The notes below the pieces were generated by a model that had not been told where the DNA came from, searched no databases, and saw only the letters and a list, made by a program, of their open reading frames with translations. The translations under genes and the position numbers were made by a program. This document shows, one piece after another, positions 13,001 through 24,691 of a stretch of DNA of 64,000 nt. Positions within the stretch are counted from its first letter, which is position 1; every line of letters begins with the position of its first letter. This DNA comes from Dromaius novaehollandiae (taxonomy: Eukaryota > Chordata > Aves > Casuariiformes > Dromaiidae): contig NC_088102.1 in NCBI RefSeq assembly GCF_036370855.1, positions 16,969,001 through 17,033,000 of the forward strand, in the 5' to 3' direction.

Positions 13001-14711
13001 TCCAATATTCATTAATATAGCATATCATAATCACAGCAAAATTCTACTATTAAGTTTTTATACAATATCATTATACTCATGAACTGAAAAGCATCTTGGG
13101 GCAGCAAGACCAGAGAATCAGCCTTTCAGCCAACAGCTAATGAAAAACTAAGTTAGTCAGCTGAGACCAAAAACACATGAGAAGGAAGTCACTTGATACA
13201 GGCCAGCACTACTTTTTTCTGCAGAATGGGGATTTAATACACACTTTAGTATATTCTGAGAAAGAAATATTAATGCTATGCACCTGCAAGACTAGTTACT
13301 ACATACTTTTTTTTGTTTAAAGCTTTCTCAAATAACCACATGAAACTTCAACGATTGGTCAACTGTGCATTTTCAACAGGGAAAGACAGCACAAAAGCAT
13401 CAAGTGAACAGAGTATCTGCATTCTACAATTTGGGAAAAAAAACTCACATAGAGTAGCTCCTACCACTTGAGTAGTAATAGTGTACTGAAACTATTAGTA
13501 AATATTTCTTCTGCAAGTGATTAGCAAATGACAGCATAATTTTACTAGTTTTGACGAAAGTACAAAGATCTTTGGCTGGCAGTGCCAGCAGAGAATACAA
13601 TGGTACAAGCTTGAGCTTTTCCAAGCTATTCATCAAGTTTCGCAATACTGTTCACACAGAAAACAAAAATTCTGACTAGAAGACAAAGTATTTTAGGAGT
13701 CTTCTAATGCAACTTTGTATCTATTAACTAGGAAAGGCAGCATGGCATGAAAAGCCCAGTCTCCAAAAATTTCCCTGTAAGCATAACTGTGTTCTGTAGG
13801 TAACTAAAATGCTCAGAGACACAGTATCACAGAAATCAAACACGCATCTAGGCAGGGCAAACTCTGAACTTCATCTCTGTGATGTGCTTCGTGTTGGCAT
13901 GCTTCGTATACCCCCAAGCTCCTGGGATGTAAGCCTTCTTACGAAACAGAAAACAAGAAAGCGAGGAAAGAAAGTGGTATTTCTAGAGAGGAAAACAAAC
14001 AAACAAACACGAAAAAGCCTGCTACGTAATAATCAATTCGGTGAGCTAATAACCCAGTTTTTAGAGCAATAAATAACGACCAAAAAAAAAGTTAGAAAAC
14101 AGAAATAAGTCCTCGGGGTGGATTTATGCACGCCTGACTCTCCCGAGGGGGGTGCAGATATGCAAACACACAGCACGACGCGGGGTTTGCGCACCCTGAA
14201 CGCCCCCAGCGGCAAGCGCTGCCGATCGCGGCCACCAACGCGCCTCGCAGACCCGCTGGGGGGAAGGAACAAGGGGGGGGGGGGGGCAGCGTAGGTGTCC
14301 GCTCCCCGCAGCGGGGCCCCGGCGGAGTCCGAGACTAGCGGTGACCCCGGCGGGGCGCCACCCGTCCCCAGCGGCCGTCGCGGCCCCCCGGCGCTGACCT
14401 TGGCGCAGGTCGGGGTCCTGCAGCACGTCGTGGGCGCGGTAGTCCTGCACGCCGTGCAGCCGCAGGATCTGCACCACGGCGTTGCTGAAGCCGCAGAGCG
14501 GCTGCGCCGGGCTGCCCTTCATGAACACCACCACCGGGTGCGCCCGCACCAGCCGCTCCACCGCCTCCCGCGACCCCGAGCCGCCGCCGCCGCCATCGCC
14601 GCCGCTGCCCTCGGCCTCGCCGGCCGCCGCCTGGCTCAGCCGCCGCCGCCGCCCGGCCCAGCCCCACGCGGCGCCGCGCAGCCGCCAGGCCGCGCGCAGG
14701 GCCCCGCTCAT
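9836..14711 (-). CDS. GLRX5: Glutaredoxin 5, mitochondrial monothiol glutaredoxin (two exons, complete)
   Basis: GLRX5 receives [2Fe-2S] clusters from the ISCU/HSPA9 machinery in the mitochondrial matrix and passes them to later Fe-S targets; loss in humans and zebrafish impairs haem synthesis. The CDS is 14711-14399 joined to 10014-9836, 163 codons plus TAA. Residues 1 to about 50 are Arg/Ala-rich, then Gly-rich, as expected for a mitochondrial transit peptide and linker. The monothiol active site CGFS is at residues 73-76, preceded by the conserved Lys65. The cis-Pro motif WPTIP is at 112-116, and GGCD, which contacts glutathione, is at 126-129. Human GLRX5 has 157 residues, so the length fits. 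Splice sites are AAG|GTCAGC and TTATGCAG|GA, with the Gly105 codon split in phase 1. It is divergent from the SNHG10-side promoter. Identification is near certain. Confidence 0.97.
10015..14398 (-). other. GLRX5: GLRX5 intron 1
   Basis: A 4.4-kb intron with GT-AG ends on the minus strand. It is AT-rich except near the CpG island. No exon, RNA gene or transposable element is recognisable. Open frames inside it are short and lack conserved motifs. A 14-base run of G on the plus strand (14273-14286) lies near the exon 1 end. Confidence 0.85.
14399..14711 (-). CDS. GLRX5: GLRX5 exon 1 coding part
   Basis: This exon encodes residues 1-104 plus the first base of codon 105. It starts at the ATG of MSGALRAAW, which matches the MSG start known for mammals. 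It holds the transit peptide, a glycine run encoded by GGC-type triplets (about residues 35-47) and the thioredoxin-fold start through the CGFS site to DPDLRQ. It ends at a donor with a weak +3 base (GTCAGC). The exon lies inside a CpG island, so long open frames on the opposite strand (for example 14295-14852) are composition artefacts. Confidence 0.95.
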
Positions 14712-15069
14712 CCTGCCCGCGCCCGCCGCCGCCGCGCTCCGCCGGCCCGCAGCCGCCGCCGCTCGCCTATTGGTAGAGGGGGGAACAGGTCACGAGGGGC
14801 TGCTCCTCCGCATAGGAGCGGTCGCCTGCCAATCAGCGCCACTATCCAATAGCACTAGGAGCCAGCCAGCCAGCCTTCTCCCACCCATCTATATTAAGTG
14901 CATCTTGCTTTCCTATTTGTGGAGGGAATTGAGTTGCCGTAGTTGCATTGGGCATGGCACCTGCCGCTCCGATCCAATTTGGTTAATCCCGCCTCCCCTC
15001 CCCGGGCCGCGATTGGTCGCGCTTCCCCGGTGCGATGTTTTTTTCGGGGAGCCCCGAGGGCGTGAGCGT

Positions 15070-15095
15070 GTGACTCTTTCCGCTTCCGGGTAGCG
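15070..15095 (+). promoter_or_regulatory. SNHG10: Candidate 5'-TOP transcription start of SNHG10 with an ETS site
   Basis: A pyrimidine tract (CTCTTTCCGCTTCC, 15074-15087) runs into CTTCCGGG (15084-15091), the reverse of the ETS core CCGGAAG. A C starting a pyrimidine run is the usual start of snoRNA host genes and ribosomal protein genes. It lies about 360 bp from the GLRX5 ATG on the opposite strand, the place where SNHG10 begins in mammals. Possible donors follow at about 15162 (GAG|GTACCG) and 15436 (GCGG|GTGAGA), but the exon structure cannot be fixed. Confidence 0.45.
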
Positions 15096-15440
15096 GCAGC
15101 TCTGGTGACGGCGTGGCCGGCGCCGCCGCCCGGCCTCCTTTCCGTGTCCCGCTGCTGGGGAGGTACCGGCGCCCGCGGGGGCGGCCGGGCCGGACCGTGC
15201 GGCGCGGCGGGCCCTGGCAGGCGGCTCGTCCATGCTGTGTGCCTGCTGGAGCCGCTGGGGCAGGGCCCGGGCGGAGCCCGGCGGTACGGGCGGTGCGTTT
15301 GGGGCCTGCCTGGGCACACGGGGGATTGTGGCTAATAGAAACCTGCGCTCAGCACCGAGAAGGGGGGGTTGGGTTTATTTCAGCCCTTCGGTTGACGCAG
15401 GCTGCGGCAGAGCCCTCTGGGGCTGGCGGGAGCGGGTGAG

Positions 15441-18400
15441 AGGTGCTTTAGAACAACGTTAAATGCTTAAATGAAAGGCGAGGAAAGCGTGGCTGTGGAA
15501 GGGGCAGGCACTTGTGCATCTTTTGCCTGTGCAGAGTAAAGCTCCTCGGTGGTGAACTGTAGAAATATGCATAAGCTGTAGTGGCAGAAGCATGTGTCCT
15601 AAAAAGAGCAGTATTATTGAGCTTTGGCTTTTTTTTTTTTTTTTTGTATAAGCAGGCAGAAAAAACGGTGGAGGTTTTATATATGCAGCTGAAAACATGC
15701 TAGAAGTGTCAGTTTTCATGGTATGTTTGGTTGTTTCTGGTGGCCGTTTTGACTGCATTCAGTTGTTGAGTTTGTTTTTAGCGGGATGAATATGATGGCG
15801 GATATTATCAAGGAACTGGCAGTTCTCTGCATGGTTTATTTGTACTAGCAGTGAAGTAACTGATAACCTTGTGCAGCTTGGTATGTTGCTGGATCAACTG
15901 GCTGGGGTTGCAGCAAGATGGAGAGGTGGGAGCAAAGGCTAGACTGCTTAGCTGTGTGTGCAAAAGGCTTGATTGGTGTGCTGCTGAAAGACCAGCAGAA
16001 CTGTGCTGCATCAGAAAAGTGACAAAATTGGAACATGTCCTGGAAATGGCTGCTTGTGCTACCGACTTTGTTAGAGCTCCCGCGCTGATTCTGAATTCTT
16101 TCCAAGAACCTGGAACAGAGCATAGAAGTCTTCTACAGAAGCAAGGTCCATGCTGTAAGTAGAGAGAAAGAGTTGAAAATTCTTCTTTTTCTAAAGTGCA
16201 AAACCAATGTTTTTTCACAAATAACAAATCAAAGTATATTCCTTAGGGTTATCATGCATTGTGGCTCTGGCATTTAGACTTCTGGTATGCTAATAGCCAT
16301 TTGTATTACTTGACATGCATTTGTAAGGAAAAGAAACTCTTTTCTCCAGTGCTAATGTGCAAGCTTTACAAACAGTAACATGTTTTCCTCAGTATTCAGA
16401 GGGCTGGGTTTTCTACTTTTTCATTTTGTGGAATCCAGTTGACACTTGAATGACAACTCAGTTTTCATTTTCTGCATAATCAAACAAAAAATGTTTTTTT
16501 TTTTTTTTTCTTGAAGAATACTCTGGACAGAAACTTCTCAGAAAAAGTGAGATGTACTTTGGACACTGAATTTCTAAACTGGCTTAACTTCAGGCATTGC
16601 TTCTGTGGTCTTCTATTGCAATTTAATTAGAAAAAAATCACAAAGATTACACTTCATGTGAATAGGATATGAATACTTCAAAAAAAGATACAGTATTTGA
16701 GAGTATCTGTACTTTCAAAGAAATACTTTCTATTATGAATCATGAGGTAAAGTTAGTGTTGTATTGTTGATAATATTGTGCATTTTGTACATCAGTGTGT
16801 TGTTCTCAGACTGTCTGGACCTAGGTACAATCATGCTGATCAAGACATAGGAAAGTTAATATTTTCTGCAGTTTATGGTGACTAACATGGTGCAAGATGT
16901 TCAAAGTGTGTAAAATAAGTAGCATCTGGTTCATACTGTATGGTATTTTAATAAATTCTGCAAGAAATAAAAAGCAAATGTTAGTTTTTCGACTGGTGTG
17001 ATAACACTTATTAAGCCCCTGCCTGTGGTTATCTGTAATAGACCAAGTGAACTGCTTTGTTGCTTTTGATCTAGCAAAAAGAATCCTACCATTTTAAGAT
17101 CCTGGTAAGTGTGAAGGGAATTAAATGGAAAGTGAGTTAAAAGTGAAATATCTTTCTTTTCTGAAAGAACTAAATGTCTTCAATTTAAAAAATGATGAAC
17201 TATGATGAGAACTTCATGGTATTTGCCTTCCCAAATTTCATTCTTGCTATTTCTGTAAGGAGATGCTTAGAAAAAATAAAAAGTGAAATAAGGATGTGAA
17301 ACTGAAGAGTGTGGAAATCCTTGTGAGGATGTGCTCCTCGAGGAATAACATAGCTACTGTTGTAGTTTCATCCTCTGTAGTCCAAGAGGTGCCCTTGGTT
17401 GTTAGTACTCTGGGCATACCAGGCTTGCAGAGAGAGTACCTGTGTGAGGAAGCCGAGGCATGCCTGTAAGAGTCGCAGCAGTAACATGTGCATTATTCCT
17501 CTGACAGTTATAATTCTGTTGTCACGGAGATGATGACTTACCCCATGTCATTATTGATCTATCAACAGTAAGAGCAATTCTGCAGTCTGATATTGTTTAG
17601 CAAATTGAGTAGCATCTGCTGAACACTTAAAACTGCTATAAATGTTGGAAATGTACTTAACCCAGTACCCTGGTTTTGGAGAACAAGTACCTGAATTTAT
17701 AGTATAGTTATCTGTAACTTATAAATGAGGAATTTATTCATATCTTGTGAAACAAGTGGCCTGTGAGATAATGTTAAGGTTAATAGAATGCTTTTTAATA
17801 AAATATTTAGTACGGTCAAGGTACAGAAATGCTTTTGAATTATGAAATAATAATACTGCTGGTAAGATTTAGAACAATGAGCCCAAATACACTTGTTATA
17901 GAGAAATAATTATTTCCTATCTGGTCAAGTCCTCCATCAGTCTAAGTGAAACTTCTTGTATTTTCCAGATAATGATTTAAATCACCCATTTGGAAGAAAT
18001 ACTAGTGGGACTCCCATGAGACTCCTGACGTTTTGCTGATGTTCCTGTTAGAAGAACAGTTATCACCTCATTCTGAAATCAGTAATAAAAGTACCGATAT
18101 TCAAACTGCTGTGCTTAAACATTCAAGGTTAGAGTCACAAGTTAGATTACATTTTGCTGCTGAACAGAACTACTAGTTGTGAATTGGCAGTCTGAGGATC
18201 TTATACAGTGCACAGGAGGAGTTAGACATCCAAGAATGATAGTGTCAGGGGAAAAAAAAAAAAAGCTAAATAGCTAAATTAGCTGGTGAGAAAGGTTGGT
18301 AAAAAGGTGTCTTATTTCAGCTTATAGGAATGGGATGCCTTCATACCCATGTCTGGTATCTCTGTCATCCTGACTTGAGGGTGCCTTGAAGTCTCCTATG

Positions 18401-21400
18401 TGCCTTAACCATTGATCTCTGCTTAGGCAGCTCTATTTCCTCTTGAAGCTTTTTAGGAGGATAGAATGAGCTCCTGTTGTTCTGCATGCCTGGTGAATAA
18501 TTTGGACATACTGTCAAGGCAGTGTCTGGCAGCACCAACATATCCTTCGTTTTGAGAGCATTAAGAGTTCAGAACTGTATGCACACTTCAAGGATTGCAC
18601 TGTTAAAATTTGTGTGGATGCCTAAAATATGAATGCTGAAAAACACCTGTGAAAAGTTCCTGAACATTTTGAGATGTGATAGTTTTTAAAAGTTGTGTGT
18701 CAAGCAGCAGAAATGTAGAAGTGCTCTGGGGTTTATTGGTAGAAACTTGAGTCCAATGGGAAACTATGGATTTAGATTTAGAATCTAAACAGTATCTAAC
18801 TACTTTGCCAGTTTTTCTTTACTAGGTGGGTAGTGAATCCATATTTATGGACTTATAGCATATTCCCAAGAGGGTGTTAGCTTGAAAATAGAGATCATGT
18901 CATAATTGGCAGAGGCAAAGAACATGTATGAAATTAGCTAGGTCAGTTTAACTGATGGGTGATTTACATGATCTAAGCCAATTGATTGACTTAGATGATG
19001 TAAGGAATGCCTTTGGCAGAAAGTCAGGCTAGTCATCAGAGGAAAATTGTTTGAGCCCAACATTTAACAAATTGAATGGAACATGATATTCAAGCTTGAA
19101 TGCAGAGTTCTAAACTACATGTTCTTTAGACGTGAAATTTGACTCTTAATGATGCTGATCTCTATATATGCTTCTTAGTAAGTGTGAACCATGGAACTGT
19201 CCTGAAGCTGTGTGAGCACAAGGACCATGTGGTATGATCTTTGAAACAGATGAGTAATTCTTTTGGATAATCAAGCTTCTTGCAACTATTTTGCATAACC
19301 AAAATCTTTTAGAATTATTTGTAGATGGCGGTGCTTGAGTCTTCCTCTATTGTAGAGGAAGCATAGTTTTATAAGCATCTAATTTATATGTAGAGTAGAG
19401 CTGAGAAATGTGACCTATGAGAGCACCTCCTGTATCTCTTGGCCGCTTTGCTCCTAGGAGTTGTGGATGCTAAAATTGTAAATGGGCACAAAAAAGGATA
19501 GAGCAATCTTGAGAAAGTAAAATCTATTGGTCTGTTAAATATAAAGATACCATCATTACGTTAAGTCTTGAGCCACAGAAAACTAGAAATTAGGATTATA
19601 ACTATGTGCATGTCCTATTTGTTTTCTGTGCATTCGCTTTTTAATCAGTGTTGAAGAGCAGGTTCCTGAGCTTTGAGCTTTTGGCCTTAGTTGATATCAT
19701 AATTCTTACAAATTGTAATTTACCTGCAAATGTTGGAAGTGTCTTCTGGCTTTTCATGAATCCTGGGAAAACTCCAGGGCACTTTCTGCCCGTAAGACAG
19801 ATTTCTGTGCCCTAGCCTAAGATATATCAGCAAACCTTTGATATTGCTATGATGACAGGAGTGCTTTTGTTGACTTAGCTTGTCAGTCAAGAATGTATAG
19901 CCACTGTGAAGTGAGAATAAACCGATTAGTGTGTACTTAATCTCCACAAGGGGGCTCTGATAGCTTGGATATGACAGCTGAAGATCTGTAAGTGTAAGAG
20001 TTCTGCATTCTACTGAAATGGCAATCTGTAGTAACTGAATGCTTGGTACTTGCTGTTCCTCTGAGAGCAATTAGATCTATTCTTGTTCAGCACTTCTGAA
20101 TACCCTTATCTCTGCCACGTAAAGCTTAAAGAATAAGAATTTATAGCAAGATATTTTATCTCATTTTGAGACATGCACAGCATCATCTCTTACAAAAACT
20201 TCCCTGAGCAGCATGGCAGTATGATAATCTCTGACAGAGGAGAGACTGCCAAACATGTGGTATCACACATGAGTTTGTGAAAGAAAGAAAGAAGAAATCT
20301 CACATACAGTAGAATCTCCTGAGTTTTGCACACATCCACCTATTTGTGAAATGGATGGGATTGTTATGGAGAACCTTAATTATGATCCTTTTATTATATC
20401 TTAACATTTCTAAATTTTGTGCTACAATATTTGAATAAAGATTTGAGGTTTTTTTATGACGCACCCTTCAGTTTTTCATTTCCTTCTAAGAGTGCATGTA
20501 TACATTTTAACACACTTAAGTCTTCATAACTTTCCTTTCAAAAGGAATTATAATCTAACCTATGCTGTAAGCCTAAATCACATGAATTGCTATTGCTTAA
20601 TCTTTGCTTGACAAATCTGTATTAAAGTAATCCTGGGCAGTGTGGAAGCTTTTCTTTAAAACATTAGTCATCAGTTGCTAGTGTTTTCAGGGTAGTATCA
20701 TATTAGATATAAATAAGCTGTTTATGTTCTATGTTCTGCTAACTTAAATTTGGGTGAGAGAGAGATAAAATGTGATGCTTCTGAGAGACAGGTGTGGCTT
20801 GGAATTTGAGGGTTTGAAACTTCACCCCTATGTGTGAGCTCTACCTGTCTTGGGCCTTGTCCTTCATTTGCATTGCATGATCACATTAGACTTTGGGCTT
20901 TCATCAGTATTGTTTTCTGATTTTTATGTATGTTCTTTAGGCAAAAAAACCTTGTCCTGAGCATTTAGAATTTCAACTAGTCTGACCTTTATCTAGACAA
21001 CTAGTTGTAAGAGCAACCTGGGAAAGAGTGGGTGTGTTGGCATACTTGCGCTTATGATATGTGGACTAAAAGTTCAAGAACAAAGTCAAAATATCTCTTG
21101 TGGGGGACAGATAAAATACAAATTCTTAAAGGGAGTCCAGAAACCTGAATTTTAGGTGAATTTTTAATTCTCTATACTTTGTTCATTTAAAAAAAGTAAA
21201 ATCAAAAATACTAATACAGACATAAAAGGGAAGTTTGTAGGTTTTTTGGTGTTCTAAATGGTCTTTCTTTTTGAAGTGGGAAAATCAGTATCTCTTGAAA
21301 AATCTGACTGTTCTAAAGAACAAAAGAACTAACTGATAAAGCACTGCCAAATGCTTCATATAAGTATTTTAATTATCTTAATTATGTGTTTTTTGCATGC

Positions 21401-24400
21401 AGTGTCTTTAATGCTCATAGCTGCATGATGCAAGTGCACAGGTTTGTTTGGTTGTTAACCATGCATTTTTAGAGAGCAGGCATTCCTTTCACAGGATAGG
21501 CAGCTTCTACACAAATACCCACATATGTGCTTTCCATAAACTTGCATAAAAATGTAATTGCTCAGAAACTCTCTCAAATCTTCATATTTACCTTTCAATC
21601 AAGTTTTTGTGATATAGTCGTCTAAGTTTCAATGTTGCAGTGGCGTGAGCTCTTCTAAGGTTTGTAGTAGCTGCCTGCTCTCACTGTTGGTGGCAGCTGA
21701 GATTGCTAAGCAGCCTCCTTGAACATAGCATCAGTTTGCAGGATGAAGATCTCGATGTGTGACACTTAACTGTAGCATTCATTGAGCTTGTACAAAAGTC
21801 TGTTTTATGAGCAGTTTGACTTCATTTAAAAATAAAACCCCCTTATTTTCTTGTCCCATGAATGAAAGTCTGAAAAAAGCTCTGAATTTTAGAACAACAC
21901 TTTTCTTTGTGACAGTAGGGTTTTGTACAGTAAAAACAGATCTGTTTGAATTATCCTTGGACTCCCTTCCTATTGATAGTCCTTCAGATCTTTCTCCACA
22001 GGTTTGTTTTGATACTAGTTTTTGACTGCTAATCATGGGAGTCATAAGACAAAACACATTCTAGCAGCTGCTGTCCATTGCTGTACTTTAACTTGAGATG
22101 CCATTGATTTGAGAAAATACTGCTCTATAGTACTTTCATGCTAGCTTACTGTGGTGAATGATTTCAGGTCTCTGCACCAAGGAAGGGGGAAAGTTTTACT
22201 GACTTCTCCTGCAACTACACACCTTTAAATATTGGTGCACAGAGTCATTTTTGCCTAGTGTTTGTTTCCCAACTCTTAGACTGGATACAAACAAATGAAG
22301 TGCTTCATAAAGTTGGCATGTCTGGAAGCAGAGAAACTAGTGGAGATGAAAGCATAACTCCATACTATTGAGTGTTAAGGAAATCAAAATGGCAAAACTG
22401 CATTATCACTGCATATAGTGTTTAAGGACTTGGGGTGAAGGGAAGCAAGGAGAGCCAAGGAAGTCGCTTGTGATTAATAACAGAAAGCTCAGGGAATGTT
22501 TTATTTTAAAGGTTAGATTTTGCTATTTGTCCAAAAGACTCCAGGTATTATTTAAACCAGGTTGTTACCTACTTCTGTAACTCAGAAAACTGGGAGTGAG
22601 GAAAAGCCAACACACTGTAGTTGAACACAGGGTGTTTGGCTTCAAATCCTGTTTGAATTTCCAAAAGGCCTTGGCTTCCCACTGCCTTGTCTCCTGCTGA
22701 AGTCAATGGGAGCATTGCTGTCCAGTTAGCAAAAGTTAACACTGAGTACCTCTAAGTATATAACCTCCATTTTGTTGCTACTTCTGCATTTTTAAAGCAG
22801 AAGTCAACATATCCCTTTCCTCATTTGCTTTCTTCCTTGATTAGGTTGTTGCTGCTTCAGAATATTTAGTCTTTTTTCTAGGTGCATTCGGACTCCCTGG
22901 CATACTGTGTGTATGGTTACACTTGGTGCCTCTGGGTGCTACCATATTAGTCATTAAACTTTTTTTGGTAATCAAAGTTCACAGCATAAAGGAATAAATA
23001 CATGAAGTCTAACTAAGACTTCTTCAGCTGCTGCTCATAAAGATATAAAAACTCTGCTTATACAGAATTATTTGTAAACCTAATGCATATTGTTCATACC
23101 TTTATTTTAAAAATGTGAATATTATTTTTTCTACTTAAATACAGTGTAAAACATACACAATGGAGAATATTTTTCACCTCAAAATTAGGGTAGACATTCT
23201 GATTTGTCTTTAAATCTTTATTCCTATTCCAATTTACCATGTATGTCAAATCTGTTGTTTAACTTAATATCAATTAATCAAATTTTCTCAGATGAAGACT
23301 GTGAAGTTTTATAGGTAGGAAGTTGTTTCTGCTTTCAATATACCAGCTCTAATTAGCTTGGGTTTTTTGTTGTTTGTTTTTTAGCACATCACTTTCATCA
23401 TTTCCAGAGTTGCACTGGATTCACAAATGGTGTGTGCATTAGAAGTGCAGTGGTCCAAACTGTATGACTTTGGGCAATCCTGGATACTTTGCTATTGTAC
23501 AGCAAGTAGTGGATACATCCACTTCTGCCTTCACCCCACTGTCTTACCATATATTCCTGTCCAGAAATGAGATATGGGCAAGCTTATCTACTTCTTTCTA
23601 CAAGTGGAGAAAGATCTTTTTCTTCCCTTCTCTTAAAGATACTTTCACACTCTCTAGTCTGTAGCCTCTTTCTGTTTGCATGTTAGCATGTCATATTCCT
23701 AACTTAAATAGGTTACTGTAAGGAGACTCTACCCTTAGAAAAACACAGAACTGTGCAGAATAATTCACTTTTAAATACCCTGTGAAGAAAGTAACTGAAA
23801 GCATGGGAGATTTATCAAGAGAAACAAAGTAAACTCAATCTTTTGGTCTGGGAGCCAAATGTAGACAAGTCAAACTATTCCTTGCTTAGCCTTGCAGGTG
23901 CCTAATGTTACAGGCAACTTGCAGAAAAGAACTCAAGTGACTTGGGAGGTGCAAAGAGCAAACTGGGACTTTATAGCCTACTAGTAAAAATGTTCACTGG
24001 GGCAAGGAGCATCATGGGCTTGAGGTTCTGCTCTTGAGGTTGTCTTTGTTGTGGTCAGTGAGCAGTAGTATTACTCTTTTCTTATTCAAAGAAAAGTTCC
24101 TACTGTAGACCTTTTCAGGTGACTTAAAAAATGAAAATAGCTTGGGGATCCCAAGTGTGCAGTTCTTAGCGAGATGCATAAACTTCAGGGAAGGATGGGA
24201 GGTTGAGGTTGAATACTCTAGTCTTCATTGCTGTCTCTTGGCTCCTCCTAGGCAGTTGCATGCTGAAGCTGCTGACCCTAGGTGAGCACACTTAGCAGAC
24301 AGTTTAATTATCCTACCCTTTGGCACTAAATAAATATTACCTAGGTATTGTGTAGGACTTTGAGTTCCCCTGCCCTTGAGTCTGCATTAGGACTTCATTC

Positions 24401-24691
24401 ACCTTTTGGATTTATCTCCTAGAACTCACCTCTCTCATGAGGTATTGTGTGTGATGGTACATTATAAAACTTTCCTTTCTGTGACCAGCCCGTGAGGAGG
24501 GTGAAGCAGCATACAGCTAAGTATTCATATTCCGCACACTGCTTCTCAGTTTTTTTTATTTTGGGCTATTGTGAGCTATTTGTCATCAAAAGTAGGTTTG
24601 AGCTTTCTTTAACTAGAATTTGGCTGTCTTTCTCACCCTGCCTGTCTCTCTGACCTGGTCTACATTCAGTTTTTTTCTGTTTGATATTTTT
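15441..24691 (+). other. Intergenic / presumed SNHG10 region without recognised coding exons
   Basis: About 9 kb of AT-rich sequence. Frames at 15459-16227 are open on both strands for at most 139 codons and are not recognised. Poly-T runs lie at 15629-15645 and 16494-16509. The scaRNA SCARNA13 that mammals carry in SNHG10 should lie in the first few kb. I found only an H/ACA-like hairpin at 15809-15871, without clear box elements. The rest shows nothing I can support. Confidence 0.45.
15809..15871 (+). ncRNA. H/ACA-like hairpin with U2 snRNA complementarity (speculative SCARNA13 part)
   Basis: CAAGG (15809-15813) pairs with CCTTG (15867-15871), enclosing an internal loop. The upper stem pairs AGTTCTCTGC (15821-15830) with GCAGTGAAGT with two mismatches, closed by a 17-base loop. 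The right side of the internal loop contains ACTGATAA (15859-15866), exactly complementary to U2 snRNA just 5' of U54. GATATT (15801-15806) is complementary to U2 just 3' of it but lies outside the hairpin. No H box (ANANNA) or ACA box follows at the usual distance, so this is a lead only. Confidence 0.15.

Larger units (their letters stand above)
14120..15440. promoter_or_regulatory. CpG-island divergent promoter (GLRX5 left, SNHG10 side right)
   Basis: A strongly GC- and CpG-rich block covers GLRX5 exon 1 and extends about 700 bp upstream. Between the GLRX5 start codon and a TOP-like plus-strand start lie six CCAAT/ATTGG boxes (14769, 14829, 14846, 14947, 14974 and 15012), in mixed orientation. 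No good TATA box sits at a sensible distance from either gene. In mammals GLRX5 is head to head with SNHG10, so a bidirectional housekeeping promoter is expected here. Confidence 0.8.

Noticed and set aside
14295-14852. 185-codon plus-strand frame over the GLRX5 promoter
   Set aside because: It is antisense to GLRX5 exon 1 in CpG-island sequence, where stops are rare. Ala/Arg/Pro-rich composition and no recognisable domain.
15481-15600. AGAGTA at 15533 as an H box after a GCAGGCA/TGCCTGT hairpin
   Set aside because: The stem is short, the lower stem next to the box does not form, and no ACA follows at the expected distance.
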